From Nostoc sp. NMS7 (GTDB taxonomy: Bacteria; Cyanobacteriota; Cyanobacteriia; Cyanobacteriales; Nostocaceae), in NCBI RefSeq assembly GCF_017115085.1, contig NZ_JABXKJ010000099.1:1-44957 (forward strand): a stretch of 44,957 bases of DNA. The letters run 5' to 3'. Below are positions 8,510 to 16,635 of the stretch, piece after piece. Both the position numbers and the translations under genes were made by a program. The notes below the pieces were generated by a model. That model was given only the letters and a program-made list of their open reading frames with translations, ran no database searches and was not told where the DNA came from. Positions within the stretch are counted from its first letter, which is position 1, and each line of letters opens with the position of its first letter.

Positions 8510-9226
8510 ATGAAACCAAAGGTAGAAAGTGTGAATTTGTCGTCTTTAAATTTTTTTCGCGGTTTGCAGCGAAATAATCAACAGTTTGCAATTATCGGCT
8601 TGGGACGATTTGGACGAGCAGTATGTAGTACACTCTACAACTTAGGATACGAAGTACTGGGGACTGACATTGATAAAAAACGTGTAAACCAAATCTTAAA
8701 CGATAAGTTGGCTACTCATGCTTTACAGATGGACTCTACTGAACCGGGGGCGCTCAAACAAGCCGGAATTTTTGAGTTTGAGACGGTAGTTGTGGCTATT
8801 GGCAATTATGTCCAAGAAAGTATTATTACAACACTGAATTTGAAGGAGGCGGGTGTTCCCTATATTGTCGCTAAAGCTTCTTCGGAAATTCACAGTAAGC
8901 TGTTACAGAAAGTTGGGGCAGACTACGTTGTTTATCCAGAATATGAAGCAGGTTGTGCCTTAGCGCGATCGCTTACCAAGCAATCAATACTAGACCGATT
9001 TGACCTTGACCCCGATCATAGTATTGTAGAGATAATTGTACCTGATCAATTTCACGGCAAAACCATCGCCGAACTTCAAATTCGTAACCGTTTTGGTTTA
9101 AATTTGCTAGCGATCATTCAGGATGGGAAATTTGAAATTAATCCTGAACCCACTAGGTATTTAGAGCCAGGTTCAGTAATGGTGGTTGTTGGCTGCAATA
9201 AAGATATTAATCGCTTGCCAACTTAA
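8510..9226 (+). CDS. ktrA: KtrA/TrkA family K+ uptake regulatory subunit
   Basis: This is a cytosolic RCK protein that gates KtrB by binding ATP/ADP or NAD(H). The N-terminal Rossmann motif is clear (FAIIGLGRFGRAVCSTL, then GYEVLGTDID), followed by VVVAIGNYVQESIITTLNLK. The C-terminal RCK_C domain occupies the last 80 residues (IVEIIVPDQFHGKTIAELQI, ending in PGSVMVVVG). Start choice is uncertain: a TTG at 8468, the ATG at 8510, or the GTG at 8531 (MNLSSLNFFRGL). The last looks most like other cyanobacterial KtrA N-termini and has AAGGTAG upstream. It lies in the same direction as ktrB and presumably works with it. The third cyanobacterial subunit (KtrE) is not encoded nearby. Confidence 0.93.
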   Translation: MKPKVESVNLSSLNFFRGLQRNNQQFAIIGLGRFGRAVCSTLYNLGYEVLGTDIDKKRVNQILNDKLATHALQMDSTEPGALKQAGIFEFETVVVAIGNYVQESIITTLNLKEAGVPYIVAKASSEIHSKLLQKVGADYVVYPEYEAGCALARSLTKQSILDRFDLDPDHSIVEIIVPDQFHGKTIAELQIRNRFGLNLLAIIQDGKFEINPEPTRYLEPGSVMVVVGCNKDINRLPT

Positions 9227-9262
9227 CAGCCTAGCAATTAGCCCTATGCTTTCTCAGCCATT

Positions 9263-9292
9263 ACTTGTGGCACATTTTAATGTGGCACAAGT
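9263..9292. repeat. near-perfect palindrome downstream of ktrA
   Basis: ACTTGTGGCACATTT is followed by its near reverse complement, with one central G-G mismatch per arm. It lies 37 bp past the ktrA stop and could act as a terminator hairpin, but no T-run follows. Confidence 0.45.
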
Positions 9293-9370
9293 AACTGAAA
9301 TTTCACTGGAGTTTTTTCAGTAGAATATGTATATATCACTACTAATTTAAAAGCCTGTTGGAGGGCTACT

Positions 9371-9862
9371 ATGAAATACTGTCGCCCCCGACTTCAGTTT
9401 AAAAGCGGCTGGCTGTTGGCTATACTTACTGCGCTCACAGCTACCCCTGCAATAGCAGAGCAAGCAAATTTTGGTACTTTCACACTGTCAACAAACTTTA
9501 ATGCAGCACAAGGAACAGTGCAGGGATTTACAGGTGGTTCTTACTCATTGTCTGCCATAAGTAACCGCGATCGCGATCAAAAAGCCTGTATCGGTTTTGC
9601 CGATCCCAATCCCGATCATATTATGGTTTTGGAAAAGGACTTTTCGCAGCTAACAATACAAGTCGATAGCAACAACAACGACACCACTTTACTGATCGAA
9701 GGCCCAGATAAAACGACGATTCGTTGCGGCGATGACACTGGCAAAAGTAAAGATGCTAGCGTTAGCGATCGCAACTGGAAAAGTGGCACCTATCGGATTT
9801 GGGTGGGTACATTTAATCCTGGGGTCAAGCGTGATTATACTCTGACGGTGGAACAGCAGTGA
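9371..9862 (+). CDS. secreted beta-sandwich protein of unknown function
   Basis: The 163-residue product starts at an ATG with a strong GGAGG ribosome site 8 bp upstream. A signal peptide is clear: a basic start (MKYCRPRLQFK), a hydrophobic core (GWLLAILTALTATP) and an AIAEQ cleavage region near residue 30. The mature part is Asn/Asp/Thr-rich with alternating strands (LTIQVDSNNNDTTLLIEGPD, then YRIWVGTFNPGVKRDYTLTV), like the bacterial pre-peptidase C-terminal (PPC) type beta-sandwich. Two cysteines (ACIGF and IRCGD) could form a disulfide. It is probably periplasmic. No enzymatic motif is seen. Confidence 0.85.
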   Translation: MKYCRPRLQFKSGWLLAILTALTATPAIAEQANFGTFTLSTNFNAAQGTVQGFTGGSYSLSAISNRDRDQKACIGFADPNPDHIMVLEKDFSQLTIQVDSNNNDTTLLIEGPDKTTIRCGDDTGKSKDASVSDRNWKSGTYRIWVGTFNPGVKRDYTLTVEQQ

Positions 9863-9876
9863 AGTAGGGAGTAAGA

Positions 9877-9914
9877 ATTTTAGATTTTAGATTTTAGATT
9901 TTAGATTTTAGATT
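9877..9914. repeat. 7-bp tandem repeat (ATTTTAG)n
   Basis: At least five uninterrupted copies of ATTTTAG follow the stop of the secreted-protein gene. The next 40 bases (CCAAAATCGTCAATCCAAAA) are a related AT-rich repeat. Such heptamer arrays are common in Nostoc spacers. Confidence 0.8.
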
Positions 9915-10034
9915 GAAATTTAATCCAAAATCGTCAATCCAAAATCCAAAATTGAATTGCCCACCTTTTACGTGTAACACCTGAGAGGATAATATGGGAG
10001 AGTAGCTTGTTGTGCTTTCCGAGGGTGCTATCTC

Positions 10035-10796
10035 GTGCTATCTATACTGCGTGCTGACTTTCGTATCATATTTGAACGTGACCCAGCTGCCCGTAACTGG
10101 TTGGAAGTTTTATTTTGTTACCCTGGTTTGCAAGCCCTGCTATTCCATAGGCTGGCTCACTGGCTGTATACTGTCAATCTTCCCTTTATTCCCCGCCTGA
10201 TTTCTCACTTGGCTCGGTTTTTGACTGGAATTGAAATCCACCCAGGTGCAGCAATTGGGCAAAGTGTGTTTATTGACCACGGAATGGGTGTAGTAATTGG
10301 TGAAACTGCGATCGTGGGAAACTATGCCCTAATTTATCAAGGTGTCACCCTTGGAGGTACTGGTAAAGAATGTGGCAAGCGCCATCCGACTGTGGGTGAA
10401 AATGTCGTATTCGGAGCTGGAGCGAAGGTGCTGGGCAATATCCAAATTGGCAATAATGTCCGTATTGGCGCTGGGTCTGTTGTTCTAAGAGATGTGCCTT
10501 CAGACTGTACTGTGGTAGGCGTGCCTGGGCGGATCATATATCGTTCTGGAGTCCGGGTTGCACCTCTTGAACACAATAATTTACCAGATTCGGAAGCTGA
10601 AGTGATTCGTGCTTTAGTAGACCGGATTGAGGCGCTGGAAGAACAAATACAAACTCTTGGGCGCACTAACTCTTCTGCAAAAACTCCTGTATTCGCGGGT
10701 TCTGTAGCTTATAACCCGGATTTCTCAAAAAATGCTCCAGTATGCAGCCTTAAAGATAAGGCAATACAGGAGTTTCTAGATGGTGCTGGGATTTAA
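10035..10796 (+). CDS. cysE: serine O-acetyltransferase
   Basis: CysE transfers acetyl from acetyl-CoA to L-serine, the first step of cysteine synthesis. It starts at GTG with GAGGG 10 bp upstream. The N-terminal helical part ([28 protein letters not shown]) is followed by the left-handed beta-helix built of hexapeptides ([20 protein letters not shown], then [20 protein letters not shown]). It includes the catalytic His of [14 protein letters not shown], the [10 protein letters not shown] loop and the VVGVPGRI end motif. The 253-residue length includes a C-terminal coiled-coil-like tail ([16 protein letters not shown]), seen in cyanobacterial members. The gene is a monocistron followed by a MITE. 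Confidence 0.96.
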   Translation: MLSILRADFRIIFERDPAARNWLEVLFCYPGLQALLFHRLAHWLYTVNLPFIPRLISHLARFLTGIEIHPGAAIGQSVFIDHGMGVVIGETAIVGNYALIYQGVTLGGTGKECGKRHPTVGENVVFGAGAKVLGNIQIGNNVRIGAGSVVLRDVPSDCTVVGVPGRIIYRSGVRVAPLEHNNLPDSEAEVIRALVDRIEALEEQIQTLGRTNSSAKTPVFAGSVAYNPDFSKNAPVCSLKDKAIQEFLDGAGI

Positions 10797-10905
10797 ATAA
10801 AGTTAGGAGTTAGGAGTTTGGGGTTAGGAGTTAGGAATAAAAATCATAAGTAGTCAAACATAATTAATTACACAATGTTATTGCGTTTGTTCATCTACTT
10901 AAATC

Positions 10906-11018
10906 AGGACTTACGCAAACAATAGCCGAAACTCTTATTTTCAGGTAGGGGCAATACCCTGCGGTCAGCCTTCGTCTACATGAATTGCCCCTACAGCGTG
11001 TGGTTTTGCGTAAGTCCT
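10906..11018. repeat. complete AGGACTTACGCAAA inverted-repeat element (MITE-like)
   Basis: Perfect 14-bp terminal inverted repeats AGGACTTACGCAAA (10906-10919) and TTTGCGTAAGTCCT (11005-11018) bound 113 bp. Inner arms AGGGGCAAT and ATTGCCCCT extend the fold. There is no coding capacity. Solo or diverged ends occur at 136, 17324, 20732, 26477 and 32904. Confidence 0.8.
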
Positions 11019-11027
11019 ATGACAAAA

Positions 11028-11612
11028 TTAAGGATTAATTTTTTCACAAAACCATTCTTGATTCTCATCACAGTGATAAAGCCATCGATTTTGGGGTTCG
11101 CCGCGTAATTCTAAGTGATCTACCTGTACCGGTTCGAGTAGCAATAGACAAAAATTAGGCACTGGCTGTATAGGGTCGGGTGCTGGTGGTGCAAAAGCTT
11201 CTGGGGTTTCGACTCTGGGTTTACTAGGATGGGGCCAAGTAAACTGTAAACGCGCCGCATCACTCAATTCTTGCCACATGCTGATCCGGGCTGGCTGTAA
11301 ATTCTGGTGAGAATCATTACCGCTTACCAGGGTCAAACAACCATTGATTCGGAATTGTTCTCGTGTATCGGGGAAGTACCAGCAAACTTCTGCCCAAGGT
11401 TGTTGCTGTATCTGGTCGGCTTTAGCGCTACGAGTATCAGTGATAAATTTTAGCTGGTTTCTATCTTCCAGAAAGCCGCGAAAGACTAAGGTACGATTAG
11501 CGGGGCGACCGTTGGTTTGCACGGTTGCTAGTTGGAGGTAACGGGCATAAACAAGGCTGCGGTTACGATGGAGCGCATGAGCGATCGCGCTTCGCCAAGG
11601 AGCAAGAGTCAT
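11028..11612 (-). CDS. Alr4036-type pyridoxamine 5'-phosphate oxidase-like FMN protein
   Basis: The 194-residue protein has the split-barrel flavin fold of the Alr4036 family (PF12766-like): LAPWRSAIAHALHRNRSLVY at the start, then YLQLATVQTNGRPANRTLVF, LKFITDTRSAKADQI and AEVCWYFPDTREQFRINGCL. The segment SDAARLQFTWPHPSKPRVET is also typical. The family binds FMN, and its substrate is unknown. It should not be read as a confirmed vitamin B6 enzyme. The ATG at 11612 is well placed. It is divergent from the oxygenase gene at 11696, with an 83-bp AT-rich shared spacer. Confidence 0.88.
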   Translation of the reverse strand: MTLAPWRSAIAHALHRNRSLVYARYLQLATVQTNGRPANRTLVFRGFLEDRNQLKFITDTRSAKADQIQQQPWAEVCWYFPDTREQFRINGCLTLVSGNDSHQNLQPARISMWQELSDAARLQFTWPHPSKPRVETPEAFAPPAPDPIQPVPNFCLLLLEPVQVDHLELRGEPQNRWLYHCDENQEWFCEKINP

Positions 11613-11695
11613 TGTAAAGTTCCGTACCTAAGTATTGAGTATACTACTTTATATGTTATATGTTAACAAAACACAAAATCTGTAATTATGTATAA

Positions 11696-12589
11696 ATGGT
11701 TACAATTCCAGTAATAGATTTAACTGCCTTTACCAATGGCAACACAATAACTCGGCAAACTGTTATCAAACAAATCTATCAAGCTTGCCATGAAATTGGC
11801 TTTATGTATTTACAGAATTCAGGAATATCAAAAGACTTAATAAGTCAAGTGTTCACTCACAGCAAATTTTTCTTCAATTTACCTTTAGAAGTTAAGCAAA
11901 AGCAAGCTTGGAGTGATGAGTTTAGTAACACGGGTTATGTTGGTTTTGAAAGAGAACGTGTTGACCCCAATAAACCAGGCGACCTGAAAGAAGCGTTGAA
12001 TTTAGGCAAACAAGAGGCTGTAGAGATAGATGCTTCTATTCTCACCTTTTATGATAGTTGCACAGAACTTGCTAACACGGTACTGCAAACATTTGCTTTG
12101 GCGTTGTCATTACCAGAAGATTTTTTTATCACAAGACACAATCAACAACATCATACCTTGCGATCGCTGCACTATCCTCCATTGCAGACACCACCCAAAC
12201 CCGGACAATTGCGTGCTGGTGAGCATTCCGATTATGGCAGTATTACCTTACTTTTCCAAGATGACGTTGGGGGCTTGGAAGTACAGACAACATCTGGAGA
12301 GTGGATTGCCGCGCCTGCAATTCCTGATACTGTAGTAGTCAATACTGGCGATTTGATGCAACGGTGGACAAATCATCTGTTTTCCTCAACCAAGCATCGG
12401 GTAATGATTCCCAGTGATAACAGGCTGAAACAGTCCCGATATTCTATCGCTTTTTTCTGTCATCCTAATGATGATACAGAAATTGCTTGTTTGGAGAGTT
12501 GCCAGAAAGAACAATCGCCTATTTATCCCCCCATTCTGGCGGGGGAATATCTTTTACAACGTTTACAAGCAACTTATGGTAATTCGTAA
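11696..12589 (+). CDS. 2-oxoglutarate/Fe(II) oxygenase, isopenicillin N synthase-like
   Basis: The 297-residue cytosolic enzyme belongs to the IPNS/ACC oxidase-like superfamily. The N-terminal DIOX_N part has IPVIDLTAF and HEIGFMYLQNSGIS. The iron ligands are visible as His177 and Asp179 (GEHSDYGSITLLF) and His234 (KHRVM). The 2-oxoglutarate pair is Arg248-x-Ser250 (SRYSIAFF). The substrate cannot be predicted. An FAD oxidoreductase gene follows 94 bp later on the same strand, so the two could act on one small molecule, which is inference. A palindromic repeat overlaps the spacer right after the stop. Confidence 0.92.
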   Translation: MVTIPVIDLTAFTNGNTITRQTVIKQIYQACHEIGFMYLQNSGISKDLISQVFTHSKFFFNLPLEVKQKQAWSDEFSNTGYVGFERERVDPNKPGDLKEALNLGKQEAVEIDASILTFYDSCTELANTVLQTFALALSLPEDFFITRHNQQHHTLRSLHYPPLQTPPKPGQLRAGEHSDYGSITLLFQDDVGGLEVQTTSGEWIAAPAIPDTVVVNTGDLMQRWTNHLFSSTKHRVMIPSDNRLKQSRYSIAFFCHPNDDTEIACLESCQKEQSPIYPPILAGEYLLQRLQATYGNS

Positions 12590-12593
12590 TACT

Positions 12594-12640
12594 TCTCTAC
12601 GAGAGGCTACGCCAACGGCTGCGCTACTTCGACGCCCCTC
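12594..12640. repeat. palindromic Nostoc-type interspersed repeat
   Basis: TCTCTACGAGAGGCTACGCC and the following AACGGCTGCGCT are words of the same palindromic repeat group seen in hrcA and at 17383-17531. It sits between the oxygenase and oxidoreductase genes, next to a short duplication (CAGTACAAGT twice at 12640-12660). Confidence 0.6.
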
Positions 12641-12683
12641 AGTACAAGTCAGTACAAGTTCGTAATTCAGAAAGACATTTAAG

Positions 12684-13820
12684 ATGAAAACTTACGACTG
12701 GATTGTGGTTGGCGGTGGAATTACTGGTGCTGCACTCGCCTACGAACTTGCGAAAACTGGCTTTTCTGTACTTTTGTTGGAGCAATACAGCAGATCACAG
12801 AATGCAACTCGCTATAGTTATGGTGGGCTTGCCTATTGGTCGGCTACTACAACATTAACTCGGCAATTGTGCGAAGATGCGATCGCGCGTTACCATATCC
12901 TATCTCAAGAGTTAGACGCTGATATCCAATTTCGGGAATTAGATTTATTACTAACTATTTCAGCCGATTGTGATCCAGAAGCAACTGCTGCATTATATGA
13001 TGATTGTGCCATTCCACCCCGGTTACTGAGTGTCCAAGAAGCTTGTGAGTTGGAACCGCAGCTAAATCGAGAGGCGATATCTGGTGCTTTAACTGTTAAA
13101 CACGGTCATATTCACCCAGAAAAAACAGCACAAGCCTACATCCAAGCCTTTCTGCGGGCTGGGGGTGAAATGCAGATTACCCAAGTATTACAAGTATTGC
13201 AAGATGGCGTAAAAACAACTACTGCAACTTTCCACAGTGCTAATGTTGTCATTTGTGCTGGTGGACTCAGCCGCCAGCTTTTAAAATCTGCTGATATTCC
13301 CATCAAGTTATATTTTACCCACGCAGAAATAATTGAAACCCCACCTGTAAATGTGCAGTTACGCACCTTAGTTATGCCGGCTAATGTGCAACGGTTTCAA
13401 CTAGAAGCTGAATCTAGTCAAGTTGATGAATTGTGGGATGAACTTGGTAATGAACTACTACCACCGATTTTAGATGCGGGTGCAATTCAGTTTCAAGATG
13501 GTAGTTTCCGCATCGGTCAAATTAGCCGGGCGATCGCAGATCCTCATGCCAAGGTAAACTCAGAGGTAAGTGAAAAATGGTTGCGAAAAAGTATAAAGCA
13601 AATTTTGCCAACTTTAGAAAATTTACCAGGAACTTGGTATCATTGCTTGGTGGCATTTAGTAGCGACATCGCCTTAATTGGTGCTATTCCCAAATTTGAT
13701 CGCGTTCATGTTTTTGCTGGGTTTAGTAATCCTTTGGTGATTGTACCACCCTTAGCGGAGCGTTTTGCTAACTTTGCTGCTGGCAAGGAAGATGAAATTA
13801 TTACCCAGCTATCTCTTTAA
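12684..13820 (+). CDS. FAD-dependent oxidoreductase (DAO family)
   Basis: The 378-residue flavoprotein begins with a classical dinucleotide fold (WIVVGGGITGAALAYELAKT, then VLLLEQ with the ribose-binding Glu). A DAO-type middle follows (HGHIHPEKTAQAYIQAFLRA, VVICAGGLSRQLL) and the C-terminal FAD-contact region (HVFAGFSNPLVIVPPLAERF). Relatives oxidise amine or amino-acid substrates such as glycine, sarcosine or D-amino acids. The substrate here is unknown. An N-terminal SYGGLAYWS stretch replaces the usual SxxxSGG motif. The ATG at 12684 is the clear start. Immediately after its stop lies the truncated urtE, which suggests a rearrangement breakpoint. Confidence 0.9.
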   Translation: MKTYDWIVVGGGITGAALAYELAKTGFSVLLLEQYSRSQNATRYSYGGLAYWSATTTLTRQLCEDAIARYHILSQELDADIQFRELDLLLTISADCDPEATAALYDDCAIPPRLLSVQEACELEPQLNREAISGALTVKHGHIHPEKTAQAYIQAFLRAGGEMQITQVLQVLQDGVKTTTATFHSANVVICAGGLSRQLLKSADIPIKLYFTHAEIIETPPVNVQLRTLVMPANVQRFQLEAESSQVDELWDELGNELLPPILDAGAIQFQDGSFRIGQISRAIADPHAKVNSEVSEKWLRKSIKQILPTLENLPGTWYHCLVAFSSDIALIGAIPKFDRVHVFAGFSNPLVIVPPLAERFANFAAGKEDEIITQLSL

Positions 13821-13821
13821 C

Positions 13822-14262
13822 CGTATCCCCCGGTTGACAGTTAAAGAAAATCTGCTGCTGGGGTTGGAAGCTAGACGCAAACCAGTAAAAAAAGCAGAAA
13901 TTCCAGAGGAAGTTTTTAGCTTATTTCCAGTATTGAAAACCATGCTTTCGCGGATGGGTGGTGATTTGAGTGGGGGACAGCAGCAACAATTAGCGATCGC
14001 GCGTGCTTTAATGGGAGAACCTCAATTACTCGTCTTAGATGAACCCACTGAACGTATTCAACCCTCCATCATCCTAGAAATTGAAGCCGCAGTCCGTCGC
14101 ATCGTCGAAACCACAGGCATTTCGGTTTTATTGATAGAGCAACATTTGCACTTTGTCCGTCAGGCTGATTACTATTACGCTATGCAAAAAGGTGGTATCG
14201 TCGCCTCCGGTTCCACAGCCGAACTCAGCCAAGATGTGATTCAACGCTTTTTAGCTGTTTAA
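13822..14262 (+). pseudogene. urtE: 5'-truncated urea ABC transporter ATP-binding gene (urtE)
   Basis: From codon CGT at 13822 the frame reads IPRLTVKENLLLGLEARRKP and SLFPVLKTMLSRMGGDLSGG, then QQQQLAIARALMGEPQLLVL, DEPTE and finally SQDVIQRFLAV. This is the C-terminal two thirds of UrtE, a LivF-like ATPase of the urea uptake ABC transporter. The first ~85 residues, with Walker A, are missing. The frame before 13822 is shared with the 3' end of the preceding oxidoreductase gene and has no relation to UrtE. The D-loop normally reads DEPTEGIQPS and is DEPTERIQPS here. No other urt gene is present. It cannot bind ATP as encoded, so I treat it as a relic, although the frame is still open. A start at 13765 would give a 165-residue chimera. 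Confidence 0.88.
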
Positions 14263-14965
14263 TTTTTGATATTTCTATATCAATTGTATCTGAAGCAATC
14301 AAGTCTGCTGCTTCTTGTAAAAGCTCATTTTGTTCCTTTTGAATTGCTTCCAAATGATGAGAAATTTCTGCTAATCGTTGTTGCTTACTTGGTTGAAAAT
14401 TTTCAGGTAGTAAAACTGGCAAATTATCAATTGTTTTAGTAGCTGTCATTCTTTGGATAGTAAAACTCCCAACTTTAATTAAGGAAAGAAAGCTAACTTT
14501 AATCAAAGCCTGAAGAAATTTTATCGGAACTTGGAGTATTGACCAACTAGCTGTTTCAATTAAGCGGACAATTGCTTTAATGATGCTCCAAACTATAGCA
14601 AGTGCAAACAGCAGAATTATTACACTAATAATTGGGTGATTAGCACCCCAACTTAATATTTGAACTAACCTAAAAAATAGGGGGTGTTGTGTCAGCCAAT
14701 CACTTACAGAAGATGCCAATGCTGTTTTTACTGCTCCCGATGTTGTACTCTTAAATTGCTCGGCTGTTTGCCAACTTTGTTCTAAGTTTGTTGTAACTGT
14801 ATCAATTGCTTTATCAGTTGTTGTCGTGGCTGTTGCCTTCAAAGAGTCCCCAACTTGTTGTGCTGAATTACTTAGAGAGTTAACCCTTTCGCCTACAAAA
14901 TCTTTCACATTTTGCAAGCGTTGTAATATTCCGTTAGGCAAATGTATGTCTATTTGAGATGGCAT
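14225..14965 (-). CDS. membrane-associated protein of unknown function, next to P450
   Basis: The 246-residue product has an amphipathic, Ser/Thr/Ala-rich N-terminal region (residues 1-95; VKDFVGERVNSLSNSAQQVG), two hydrophobic segments near 110-135 and 138-175, and a C-terminal charged coiled-coil-like helix (RLAEISHHLEAIQKEQNELL). I do not recognise a family. It starts 6 bp after the P450 stop on the same strand, so the two are probably one transcript. Its last 38 bp overlap the 3' end of the convergent urtE relic, so the real C-terminus could have been altered by that junction. Confidence 0.78.
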   Translation of the reverse strand: MPSQIDIHLPNGILQRLQNVKDFVGERVNSLSNSAQQVGDSLKATATTTTDKAIDTVTTNLEQSWQTAEQFKSTTSGAVKTALASSVSDWLTQHPLFFRLVQILSWGANHPIISVIILLFALAIVWSIIKAIVRLIETASWSILQVPIKFLQALIKVSFLSLIKVGSFTIQRMTATKTIDNLPVLLPENFQPSKQQRLAEISHHLEAIQKEQNELLQEAADLIASDTIDIEISKIKQLKSVESHLG

Positions 14966-14971
14966 AATATT

Positions 14972-16285
14972 TCACCGAGGTTGAAATCGAACCCGTAACC
15001 CATCTTTGGGGCGATTGCTAGGAACTAACACTGTTTCTAAACTTTGATTGGGTAATATCTCCCAATGATAATTGCGTAGAAGGTGGGCAGCAATAATCTT
15101 CATTTCCATTTTGGCAAAAGCTATACCAATACAGATGCGTGGACCACCACCGAAACCAACTAAACTAAAAGGATACTTTTTGTGTTCTTGGCGCTCTTGA
15201 CTGAAACGATCTGGATCAAAACGCTCTGGTTCATGGTAGATTTCCTTTAGGCTATGAGTTATCACAATTGAATAAAGTAACTGCCAACCAGCAGGAACGT
15301 GATAACCTTTAAACTCAAAGTCTTTAATTACACCACGAAACCCGCCTCCAATAGGTTGATGTAATCTTTCAACTTCCCATAGAACCTGCTCTAAATAGGG
15401 CATTTTCCCCAATTGTTCTAAATCTAAATTATCTTTACTTGCAAGTTGCAATTGTTCTTCTCTGGCTCTTTCGAGTACTTCTGGATGACGGGCTAACTCT
15501 ACACACAACCAAGTCAGCATCGAAGTAGTCGTTTCATGTCCAGCGAAGAGTAACAGCACCGCTTGGGCAATGATTTCTTTTTCACTTAGACTGTTACCAT
15601 CTTCATCTTTAGCTTTGATTAACAAGCTGATGGTATCTTGAGTTGGGTTTTGCTGACGTTCTCTGACAACTTGAGTTAGATGCTCTAAAATCTGATTACG
15701 AGCGGCTATAGCTTTACCAAATGTAGTAAATGGTAAAGACAACGGGTTAATAGCAAACAGCCCATTCGTCAAGGTTGTAAACAACTGGCTAAGGCGCACA
15801 CATTCAGGCCCAGGACGCGTACTCAACAACAATTGACTGGCAATATCAAATGTCAGCTGTTTAAACTCTTGCAACCAAGTAAACTCCTGTTTTTTCTCCC
15901 ACTTTTGGAGATAGCTGCGCGTAATATCTTCCATTGTGGAGACATAATTCGCCAGTACTGGACCATGCAACGTCGGCATCATCAAGCGGCGGTTTCTGCG
16001 GTGTTCCTCTCCATCTTGCAGAAAAAGTGATTCACCCAGTAATATCTTGAAATTATTAGGCCATCCCTCGCGCCAAGAAAAATTCTCCATTTGGCTTGAC
16101 AAAACGAACTCTAACGCCTCCGGTCCTGCCATTACTACAGTTGGTCTGCCAATAAGATGAGTTTTGAAGATAGGACCATACTGGCGATAGCGCTTTTTGG
16201 CAAAATCGCGGTCGAAAACAAAGGAGAGTGTTTCACCTAATACAGGTATACCAAAGCTTCCAGGAGGAATTTGATTACTTTTCAT
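14972..16285 (-). CDS. cytochrome P450, CYP120-like
   Basis: The 437-residue soluble P450 has all the family landmarks. The I-helix oxygen-binding motif is AGHETTTSM, the ExxR motif is EVER (LWEVERLHQP), PERFDPDRF is the PERF region, and the heme loop is FGGGPRICIG with ligand Cys385. The N-terminus (PPGSFGIPVLGETLSFVFD) lacks a membrane anchor and resembles CYP120/CYP26-type enzymes, which hydroxylate retinoids in Synechocystis. A retinoid or apocarotenoid substrate is plausible by analogy only. Redox partners are not encoded nearby. The ATG at 16285 is the obvious start, and an unknown membrane protein gene follows in the same operon. Confidence 0.94.
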   Translation of the reverse strand: MKSNQIPPGSFGIPVLGETLSFVFDRDFAKKRYRQYGPIFKTHLIGRPTVVMAGPEALEFVLSSQMENFSWREGWPNNFKILLGESLFLQDGEEHRRNRRLMMPTLHGPVLANYVSTMEDITRSYLQKWEKKQEFTWLQEFKQLTFDIASQLLLSTRPGPECVRLSQLFTTLTNGLFAINPLSLPFTTFGKAIAARNQILEHLTQVVRERQQNPTQDTISLLIKAKDEDGNSLSEKEIIAQAVLLLFAGHETTTSMLTWLCVELARHPEVLERAREEQLQLASKDNLDLEQLGKMPYLEQVLWEVERLHQPIGGGFRGVIKDFEFKGYHVPAGWQLLYSIVITHSLKEIYHEPERFDPDRFSQERQEHKKYPFSLVGFGGGPRICIGIAFAKMEMKIIAAHLLRNYHWEILPNQSLETVLVPSNRPKDGLRVRFQPR

Positions 16286-16635
16286 ATATTAACTTTATGT
16301 TGCTCCAACAACTCTGGGCAAGGCACTGCTTTGTCTACGCTCTAACTCGAAGCACTAGTATAAAACCGCAACGCAAACCGCCAAAACTGACTACGGATAG
16401 GTAGCTAGGAAAAAGTTAACACGATACTCCAATGGTGCGATCGCAGCACTCCAAAATAGTCTTAGTACGTTCAAATATCTTCACATCTTGCACCTTTAAC
16501 CCAAAACCTGCCATATATGATCACATTTACCAAAATTACACAATAACTTTACGCAAATTTAATATTACTTTTTGTTCAGGAAAATTGCTAAACGTTAAGA
16601 TGTTGTGGGTCTATTTTTGAAAGGTAAGAAATTCT
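16286..16635. other. divergent spacer between P450 and dedA
   Basis: This 350-bp AT-rich region should hold both divergent promoters. A 62-codon frame at 16432-16620 has no recognisable domain and unconvincing composition, so I do not call it. A GAAAGGTAAG ribosome site for dedA lies at its right edge. Confidence 0.5.

Noticed and set aside
10012..10200. Overlapping frame at the start of cysE
   Set aside because: It is a +1 shadow of cysE, whose hexapeptide-repeat frame is unambiguous.
13765..14262. Treating the urtE frame as a functional 165-residue ATPase
   Set aside because: The start falls in the 3' end of the oxidoreductase gene, Walker A is absent, and the D-loop is changed.
16432..16620. 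62-codon plus-strand frame between P450 and dedA
   Set aside because: No domain, no ribosome site and no similarity to anything I know; it lies in the divergent promoter spacer.
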